Below, one piece after another: positions 14,976 to 19,772 of a stretch of 19,772 nucleotides of DNA; the first letter of the stretch is position 1; each line of letters begins with the position of its first letter. The DNA comes from Alistipes sp. GTDB lineage: Bacteria; Bacteroidota; Bacteroidia; Bacteroidales; Rikenellaceae. Made by a program: the position numbers and the translations under genes. The notes beneath the pieces are model-generated. The model made no database searches and was not told the origin of the DNA. It was given only the letters and a program-made list of their open reading frames with translations. Location of the stretch: the NCBI GenBank assembly GCA_017629615.1, contig JAGBWT010000024.1, positions 1-19,772 on the forward strand. Reading direction: 5' to 3'.

Positions 14976-15493
14976 TTGGCAGCCGTGAGTCTTGGTGTGA
15001 ATATAGCCAAAAGCAGGTAGACGACGGCCAAAGTCGAGGCCGAGCTAACTATCAATCGACCCACGAAGAACCAAAAGTGGTCGAACGACAGCTGCTCAAA
15101 ACCAAAGAAGAGAAGTGCGTGCAAAACGACCATAACGACCACATAGCGATGGAAACGGAATGTGCCGAGTCGCTTTGGGCTTGGAATACCGCCCTCGTTG
15201 TCGATATCCGAATAGTCGGCCAGGAAGTGGAGTATCGGACGACGGAAGAAGGCTACGGGCAGTGTCGCAATGACATTCAACCCCACGACGCCCATCGTAA
15301 TATCCATCAGTGCGCCAAGCAACACCCCGACGCACAACATTCGTAGCGGAGTGGAGGATAGCGGCATCATAATGATACAGGCGATATATACCAGCGGAGC
15401 GATGAGCGTACCGATGGTCAGGTTGTTGAATAGCAACACCTGCCAGGCTATCGTGACCACGAAAAATAGTATGTAGGAGTTGCTAATCTTCAT
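14972..15493 (-). CDS. mreD: Rod shape-determining membrane protein MreD
   Basis: A 173-residue inner membrane protein of the MreD type, the poorly conserved third member of the mreBCD set, thought to help position the elongasome. About five hydrophobic segments lie at 6-22, 28-44, 48-83 (probably two) and 118-165 (probably two); TPLRMLCVGVLLGALMDIT (48-66) and the small charged loop ADYSDIDNEGG (92-102) match MreD layout. The frame is open 54 codons further upstream, but those codons run through mreC in another frame; the ATG at 15493 starts directly before the first membrane segment and overlaps the mreC stop by 11 bp. The identification rests on position together with length and topology. 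Confidence 0.88.
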   Translation of the reverse strand: MKISNSYILFFVVTIAWQVLLFNNLTIGTLIAPLVYIACIIMMPLSSTPLRMLCVGVLLGALMDITMGVVGLNVIATLPVAFFRRPILHFLADYSDIDNEGGIPSPKRLGTFRFHRYVVVMVVLHALLFFGFEQLSFDHFWFFVGRLIVSSASTLAVVYLLLAIFTPRLTAAK

Positions 15494-16334
15494 TGCTTTG
15501 CGAATTGCTTCTTTGACCCAGAGGGTCGCTTTCCAACATTGTTGCCTCGTCGGCCGAGTTGTTTTTGATAAGTAGCACGTTGTAGAGGCGCGACATATCG
15601 GCCGACAGACGTACTCGACAGTTGTAGGTCGTTGCGTGTTCGGGCAAGACGACACTCTCGATAGTGCCTATGACAATATCGGAGGGGAAGTAGTGCGAAA
15701 ATCCCGAGGCGGTAACCACATCGCCAACCTCGACCTGCGCATACTTTGTGACTTCGCTGAAATCGACAATCTGCGAGTCGCCTCCGTTCCACCCGATTGT
15801 GCCGATGCTGCCATCTTTGGCCAATCGCGCACCAACGCGCAACGAGGTGTTGAGCATCGAGCGGGCTATTGCGAAGTTGTCGGAGCAATTTACGATGGTG
15901 CCGACGGCATAGCCATCGGGCGTAACAACGGCCATATTGATTCTGACTCCATCGGCTATGCCCTTGTTGAGCGTGATGTAGTTCTCGGCTCGATTGACCG
16001 AGTTCGACACGACGCGGGCGGCCATAAATTCGTATTGCTGGAAGATGTTGGGTGCAACGTCGGTCGCAATCGACCCATCTTCGAGAACATCGAGCCGATT
16101 CTCCAACTCGGCAAGTCGCTCGGTGAGCATAATGTTCTCACGACGAAGCGAAAAGTAACTGCCAATATCGTTGAAGAACGACTGCACGAAGCGCGTTACG
16201 CTATTGGTCGTCGAGAGGAGTTGCGATTGCGTGTATGGTGTCGAATAGGCATAGGAGCGTATGGCGACAATCTCCAATACGATGAAGATTATCGCCACGT
16301 AAGAGTTGCGAATAAAGTATAGTAGTTTGTGCAT
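15483..16334 (-). CDS. mreC: Rod shape-determining protein MreC
   Basis: A 283-residue bitopic protein that links cytoplasmic MreB to the periplasmic cell-wall enzymes. A membrane anchor lies at about 11-28, followed by a coiled-coil region (about 58-88; ENIMLTERLAELENRLDVLED) and the two-barrel beta domain (about 100-255), with ENYITLNKGIADGVRINMAVVTPDGYAVGTI and SGFSHYFPSDIVIGTIESV as typical stretches. The C-terminus is hydrophilic (DPLGQRSNSQSNED) and probably disordered. A Shine-Dalgarno-like AGGAG lies 5 nt before the ATG (minus strand 16344-16340), unusual in this window. It follows mreB by 56 bp and overlaps mreD. Confidence 0.94.
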   Translation of the reverse strand: MHKLLYFIRNSYVAIIFIVLEIVAIRSYAYSTPYTQSQLLSTTNSVTRFVQSFFNDIGSYFSLRRENIMLTERLAELENRLDVLEDGSIATDVAPNIFQQYEFMAARVVSNSVNRAENYITLNKGIADGVRINMAVVTPDGYAVGTIVNCSDNFAIARSMLNTSLRVGARLAKDGSIGTIGWNGGDSQIVDFSEVTKYAQVEVGDVVTASGFSHYFPSDIVIGTIESVVLPEHATTYNCRVRLSADMSRLYNVLLIKNNSADEATMLESDPLGQRSNSQSNED

Positions 16335-16390
16335 ACCCTCTCCTCTCTCTCCGCTTTGCCTCTAACTCTCGTGGGCTGTTGCGCGGTTGT

Positions 16391-17410
16391 TTAACGCAAC
16401 AGGAACGAGAAACGGTTGATGTTTTTGAGTGCGATGTTTGTTCCGCGAGCAATAGCGCGCAAAGGGTCGTCGGCAATGTGGAACGGAATACCGGTCTTGT
16501 CCGACAGACGCTTGCTCAAACCCTTGATGAGCGCACCACCGCCTGCGAGGTAGATACCGTTCTGCACAACGTCGGAGTACAACTCTGCCGGCATATCGGT
16601 CAGCACCTTCATTAGGGCCTCGTCGAGTTTCAGGAGCGATGCTTCGAGAGCGTAGGCAATCTCGCTGTAATTGAGCGTGATGGTCTGTGGCAGCGAGGTG
16701 AGTACGCTTGGGCCTGTGATAGCCAAATCGTCTGGCTCATCCTCCAACTCCGGCAGTGCAGCACCGATACGGCACTTGATATTCTCGGCCGTGCGCACAC
16801 CGATACGGATATTGTGCTGCTGGCGAATGTAGTTCATAATGTCGTTGGTGAAGGCGTCACCTGCAACGTTAATCGACTCCTTTGTGACGATACCGCCGAG
16901 CGAGATACAAGCAATCTCCGACGTACCACCACCGATGTCGATAATCATATTGCCATCGGGGGCCTCGACGTCGATACCTGCACCGAGAGCGGCAGCCATA
17001 GGCTCGTAAATCATCGCTACCTCGCGAGCGCCTGCGTGCTCGGCCGAGTCGCGTACGGCACGAACCTCGACGTCGGTCGAACCCGAAGGTATGCAGATAA
17101 CCATTTTGAGCGATGGTGAGAAGAGCGAACCCGAGGTCTTAATCTTGCTGATAAAGCCCTTCAACATCAGTTCTGTTGCGTTGAAGTCGGCAATCACACC
17201 ATCTTTCAGCGGACGGATTGTGCGCAGATTTTCAGGCGTTTTGCCGATGTAGCGGTTGGCCTCGCGACCCAATGCGTGAAGTTGGCCCGAGCGAACGTCG
17301 ATAGCAATGACCGACGGCTCATCGACAACAACTTCGTCGTTGTAGACAATCAGAGTGTTGGCGGTACCGAGGTCGATTGCCAACTCTTGTGTCAAAGAAA
17401 AGAATCCCAT
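16391..17410 (-). CDS. mreB: Rod shape-determining actin homologue MreB
   Basis: A 339-residue bacterial actin that assembles under the inner membrane and directs side-wall synthesis. Nucleotide-binding motifs of the actin/Hsp70 fold are clear: phosphate 1 AIDLGTANT (11-19), phosphate 2 IDIGGGTSEIA (157-167) and adenosine LAGGGALIKGL (288-298), with the connecting EPMAAALGAGIDV (136-148). The N-terminal MGFFSLTQ is a short amphipathic stretch like the membrane-binding start of Gram-negative MreB. Length is normal. It is the first gene of the mreB-mreC-mreD-mrdA-rodA group, with a promoter -7 element about 72 bp upstream. Confidence 0.97.
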   Translation of the reverse strand: MGFFSLTQELAIDLGTANTLIVYNDEVVVDEPSVIAIDVRSGQLHALGREANRYIGKTPENLRTIRPLKDGVIADFNATELMLKGFISKIKTSGSLFSPSLKMVICIPSGSTDVEVRAVRDSAEHAGAREVAMIYEPMAAALGAGIDVEAPDGNMIIDIGGGTSEIACISLGGIVTKESINVAGDAFTNDIMNYIRQQHNIRIGVRTAENIKCRIGAALPELEDEPDDLAITGPSVLTSLPQTITLNYSEIAYALEASLLKLDEALMKVLTDMPAELYSDVVQNGIYLAGGGALIKGLSKRLSDKTGIPFHIADDPLRAIARGTNIALKNINRFSFLLR

Positions 17411-17481
17411 AGTTGTATCTGTTTTTTATAATTTTTGCTCCTCAAAAAAGTGTGGCAGCGAGGTTGTCCGCTACCTTTTTG

Positions 17482-17489
17482 CAAAGGTA
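17482..17489 (-). promoter_or_regulatory. mreB promoter, -7 element
   Basis: The minus strand reads TACCTTTG from 17489 to 17482, a full match to TAnnTTTG, giving an mreB leader of about 65-70 nt. A TTTG element at the right spacing is not obvious. It points away from the identical octamer before pgi. Confidence 0.55.
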
Positions 17490-17534
17490 GGAAAAAAGAT
17501 GAATATCTTTTATAGTTTTTCTGAAAAAATTTTT

Positions 17535-17542
17535 TACCTTTG
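17535..17542 (+). promoter_or_regulatory. pgi promoter, -7 element
   Basis: TACCTTTG at 17535-17542 matches the Bacteroidota -7 consensus; transcription would start near 17548, leaving a leader of almost 90 nt. The -33 region is T-rich but lacks TTTG. The 45 bp between this element and the mreB element must hold both upstream regions, a back-to-back divergent arrangement. Confidence 0.55.
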
Positions 17543-17636
17543 GAGTGCGGAAAATGCAACTCTCGTCGTGGAGGTGTAGAAGAGCGCTGAAATTGGAAGT
17601 TTCAAACACAAAAAACACAAAAATAGAGTCTATACT

Positions 17637-18968
17637 ATGGAATTTATCAAACTTGATACCTCGAAGTGTGGTATCGCTATTTCGGACGAATTGAAGGCTG
17701 CCGCAATCGAGGCCAATCGCCTTCTTCACGCTGGCAAAGGTGCCGGTAACGACTTCCTCGGTTGGATTACCCTCCCGTCGGATATTACGGCCGACCATCT
17801 TGCCGAAGTTAATGCTTGTGCAGCGCGTCTGCGTAAGTTGTCGGAGGTGGTTATCTGTATCGGTATCGGTGGCTCGTATCTCGGTGCAAAGGCTGTTATC
17901 GATGCTATGACCAACTCGTTTGAGTTGCTCCACAAGAAGCACGACAACCCAATCGTCCTCTTCGCCGGTCAGAATATCTCGGAGGACTACCTCGGTGAGA
18001 TGCTCGAAGCGTTGAAGGACTACTCGATTTCGACCATCGTGGCATCGAAGTCGGGAACGACAACCGAGCCTGCAATCGCATTCCGTATCATCAAGGAGGA
18101 GATTGAGCGTCGCTATGGTAAGGAGGAGGCAAAGCAGCGTATCGTTGCTGTGACCGACAAGGCGCGTGGCGCACTCAAAACTCTCGCAACAAACGAGGGC
18201 TACGATACATTCGTTATCCCTGACAACGTGGGTGGCCGTTTCTCGGTTCTTTCGCCTGTGGGCCTTCTTCCGCTCGCAGTCGGTGGTGTCGATATTGAGG
18301 CTCTTGTCGAGGGCGCAAAGTCGGTTGAGTTGGCAACGGGTGCAGAGACCTCGTACGAGGAGAATATCTCGGCTCAATATGCAGCTGTGCGCAACGCACT
18401 CTATCGCGACGGCAAGAAGATTGAAATCCTCGGTTCGTATGAGCCTAAATTGATGAATATCAACGAGTGGTGGAAGCAACTCTATGGCGAGAGCGAGGGT
18501 AAGGACGGCAAGGGTATCTACCCTGCAAGCGTAACGCTGACGGCCGACCTTCACTCGATGGGTCAGTATATTCAGGACGGTGAGCGCACCCTCTTCGAGA
18601 CCATAATCTCGGTTGGCGCTCCTAAATACGACGTTCGCGTAGGTGCCGATGCCGACAACCTCGACGGTTTGAACTACCTCGCAGGTAAGCGTCTGCACGA
18701 GATTAACCGTATGGCCGAACTCGGTGTGCAGATTGCCCACATCGACGGTGGTGTGCCTAATCTCCGCGTTGAGATTCCGACTATCGACGAGCATACGCTT
18801 GGCGCACTCATCTACTTCTTCGAGAAGGCGTGCGGTATCAGTGGTTATATGCTCGGAGTTAATCCATTCAACCAGCCTGGTGTAGAGGACTACAAGCGCA
18901 ATATGTTTGCTCTCCTCGAAAAGCCTGGTTATGAGGAGCAGACGAAGGCTATTAAGGCTCGCCTGTAA
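17637..18968 (+). CDS. pgi: Glucose-6-phosphate isomerase
   Basis: A 443-residue cytoplasmic enzyme that interconverts glucose 6-phosphate and fructose 6-phosphate in glycolysis and gluconeogenesis. It belongs to the shorter bacterial form (about 440-450 residues; E. coli has about 550). Sugar-phosphate-binding motifs are [11 protein letters not shown] (76-86) and SKSGTTTEP (138-146). [17 protein letters not shown] (196-212) is the first family signature. [11 protein letters not shown] (283-293) holds the probable catalytic Glu285, ADLHSMGQ (303-310) follows, and [13 protein letters not shown] (408-420) is the C-terminal signature with catalytic-type Lys420. It is monocistronic, with its own promoter and a terminator shared with the convergent argR. 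Confidence 0.97.
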   Translation: MEFIKLDTSKCGIAISDELKAAAIEANRLLHAGKGAGNDFLGWITLPSDITADHLAEVNACAARLRKLSEVVICIGIGGSYLGAKAVIDAMTNSFELLHKKHDNPIVLFAGQNISEDYLGEMLEALKDYSISTIVASKSGTTTEPAIAFRIIKEEIERRYGKEEAKQRIVAVTDKARGALKTLATNEGYDTFVIPDNVGGRFSVLSPVGLLPLAVGGVDIEALVEGAKSVELATGAETSYEENISAQYAAVRNALYRDGKKIEILGSYEPKLMNINEWWKQLYGESEGKDGKGIYPASVTLTADLHSMGQYIQDGERTLFETIISVGAPKYDVRVGADADNLDGLNYLAGKRLHEINRMAELGVQIAHIDGGVPNLRVEIPTIDEHTLGALIYFFEKACGISGYMLGVNPFNQPGVEDYKRNMFALLEKPGYEEQTKAIKARL

Positions 18969-19001
18969 ATTGTATTTTAGGCGGATTCTACTTCTGCTAA
19001 C

Positions 19002-19056
19002 AAAAAAAAGCGTCAATGGGACGTACACCAAGTACTACCTATCGACGCTTTTTTTT
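19002..19056. terminator. Bidirectional terminator between pgi and argR
   Basis: AAAAAAAAGCGTC (19002-19014) pairs with GACGCTTTTTTTT (19044-19056) across a 29-nt loop that itself contains the short repeat GTAC-ACCAA-GTAC. A and T runs on the two sides let it serve both convergent genes. The long loop makes it less classical than the hairpin at 10762-10801. Confidence 0.75.
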
Positions 19057-19069
19057 GTCGAGCGCTGTG

Positions 19070-19537
19070 CTACTGTTGTTTGAACGAGGGGAATACGCTC
19101 TGCAACATCTCGACAATCTCGTGATGCTCGACGCCCTCTTTGAGAACCATAATTATCACGTTGTCGCCGGCAACCGTACCCAAAACGTTTGGCGATTTGC
19201 GGTTATCGACAACGACCGACACGGCGCTGGCATAGCCCGACTTGGTCGTAATGACACCAATGTTGCCCGAGAACTTTATGCCGATAACAGCGTCGCCGAG
19301 ATTGGACGTTCCGCCCTCGTTGTGGGGAGCAATATGCTCGGCAAGTACGTAGATGTAGCCCTTTTCGGGGTGTGGGGTCTTTGAGATGTTAATCTCCTTG
19401 AAGTCGCGCGACAAGGTGCTTTGAGTCGCCTTTACGCCACGAGCCTCCAAACTCTTGATAAGTTCCTCCTGTGAGCTGATGAACTCTTCGGATATAATCT
19501 GCTTGATGAGAGCGAGTCTTTCGCTTTTCTTTCCCAT
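19070..19537 (-). CDS. argR: Arginine repressor ArgR
   Basis: A 155-residue transcription regulator that, with arginine as co-repressor, binds ARG boxes as a hexamer to control arginine synthesis or breakdown. The N-terminal winged helix-turn-helix contains SSQEELIKSLEARGVKATQSTLSRDFKEI (21-49), whose TQSTLSRD is the recognition signature. The C-terminal oligomerisation and arginine-binding domain has GNIGVITTKSGYASAV (91-106) and GTVAGDNVIIMVL (120-132). The second acidic residue of the usual GDD is Asn126 here. The ATG at 19537 gives the standard family length; 17 more open codons upstream overlap the promoter and are rejected. No arginine genes are in the window. Candidate ARG boxes overlie its promoter, so autoregulation is likely. 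Confidence 0.93.
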   Translation of the reverse strand: MGKKSERLALIKQIISEEFISSQEELIKSLEARGVKATQSTLSRDFKEINISKTPHPEKGYIYVLAEHIAPHNEGGTSNLGDAVIGIKFSGNIGVITTKSGYASAVSVVVDNRKSPNVLGTVAGDNVIIMVLKEGVEHHEIVEMLQSVFPSFKQQ

Positions 19538-19565
19538 AATAATATTGTTTGTGGTGTTTGTACAG

Positions 19566-19596
19566 CAAAAATATGCAATAAAATTCATTTTGGCAA
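19566..19596 (-). promoter_or_regulatory. argR promoter
   Basis: The minus strand reads TATTTTTG from 19573 to 19566, matching TAnnTTTG, with ATTG (its TTG at 19596-19594) 20 nt upstream as a fair -33 element. The predicted leader is about 20 nt. Confidence 0.55.
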
Positions 19597-19606
19597 TTTA
19601 TTCATT
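19572..19606. promoter_or_regulatory. Candidate ARG boxes over the argR promoter
   Basis: Compared with the E. coli consensus TNTGAATWWWWATTCANW, 19572-19589 (TATGCAATAAAATTCATT) agrees at 16 of 18 positions and 19589-19606 at 15 of 18. Both keep a perfect ATTCA right half. They span the interval between the -33 and -7 elements, where binding would block transcription. The region is AT-rich, which inflates the score. Confidence 0.45.
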
Positions 19607-19634
19607 ATGTTTTTTTACAATTTTGCCTCGAAGA

Positions 19635-19665
19635 TTTGTTTTTTGAGAAAAACTATATATCTTTG
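19635..19665 (+). promoter_or_regulatory. tRNA-Val promoter
   Basis: TTTG (19635-19638), 19 nt, then TATCTTTG (19658-19665) matches the Bacteroidota consensus, with transcription expected about 10 nt before the tRNA. Confidence 0.75.
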
Positions 19666-19681
19666 CACCCCGAAACGAGAA

Positions 19682-19756
19682 GGGAGCTTAGCTCAGCTGG
19701 TTCAGAGCATCTGCCTTACAAGCAGAGGGTCGGGGGTTCGAATCCCTCAGCTCCCA
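19682..19756 (+). tRNA. tRNA-Val, anticodon UAC
   Basis: A 75-nt cloverleaf. The acceptor stem GGGAGCT (19682-19688) pairs with AGCTCCC (19749-19755), with discriminator A at 19756. The D stem is GCTC/GAGC. The anticodon stem TCTGC/GCAGA encloses loop CTTACAA with anticodon TAC at 19717-19719, so it reads GUA and related Val codons. The T arm is GGGGG-TTCGAAT-CCCTC with one G-T pair. The next bases are CAAA, so the 3' CCA is not encoded and must be added enzymatically, consistent with the CCA enzyme gene in this window. No second tRNA follows before the window ends. Confidence 0.97.
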
Positions 19757-19772
19757 CAAAACAAAAGACGAC

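Noticed and set aside
15494..15655. 54-codon N-terminal extension of mreD
   Set aside because: It lies wholly in mreC coding sequence, is polar and Cys/Arg/Thr-rich, and would displace the membrane start of MreD.
17442..19031. 529-codon open frame antisense to pgi
   Set aside because: Same codon-bias effect; pgi has full family motifs and a promoter, while this frame runs through the pgi promoter and the pgi-argR terminator.

Overview
The window comes from the chromosome of a Bacteroidota bacterium, most likely order Bacteroidales and possibly an Alistipes-like genus (inference). Evidence: repeated matches to the Bacteroidota promoter (TTTG, about 20 nt, TAnnTTTG), few Shine-Dalgarno sites, a long-form RodA, paired OmpH/Skp genes after BamA, and a DUF4465 lipoprotein. 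Gene content is almost entirely core: envelope biogenesis, cell shape and basic metabolism. No insertion sequence, prophage, CRISPR array or defence system was seen.

Layout. (1) 1-2295: a FadL/OmpP1-type outer membrane protein gene (300-1739, minus) lies between two copies of an unusual G-rich intergenic repeat (1-228 and about 1929-2288). (2) 2296-5124, minus: pdxJ (vitamin B6), a CCA-adding/poly(A) polymerase-family gene and an unidentified six-helix membrane protein, probably one operon. (3) 5226-10742, plus: nadK, uppS (undecaprenyl diphosphate synthase), bamA and two OmpH/Skp periplasmic chaperones, ending at a strong two-way terminator (10762-10801). (4) 10820-17410, minus: mreB, mreC, mreD, mrdA (PBP2) and rodA, the rod-shape elongasome, with a DUF4465 lipoprotein gene as last member. 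(5) 17637-18968, plus: pgi. (6) 19070-19537, minus: argR, with ARG-box-like sites over its promoter. (7) 19682-19756, plus: tRNA-Val(UAC), with its own promoter and no encoded CCA.

How they work together. The uppS-bamA-ompH-ompH group supplies the lipid carrier for cell-wall and glycan export and the machinery that places beta-barrels, such as the FadL-type protein, in the outer membrane. The convergent mreBCD-mrdA-rodA group builds the lateral wall with that carrier. The two groups meet tail to tail at a shared hairpin. The CCA enzyme matures tRNAs such as the tRNA-Val here.

The most unusual signal is the repeat around the fadL-type gene. It contains an unbroken chain of 21 GGG tracts at 9-10 bp spacing, each separated by 7 nt or less, framed by 9-bp tandem arrays that recur in inverted orientation. 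I do not recognise it as a described family. Other points of interest are face-to-face promoters between pdxJ and nadK, a perfect AT-rich dyad and near-leaderless start at uppS, and predicted ArgR autoregulation.
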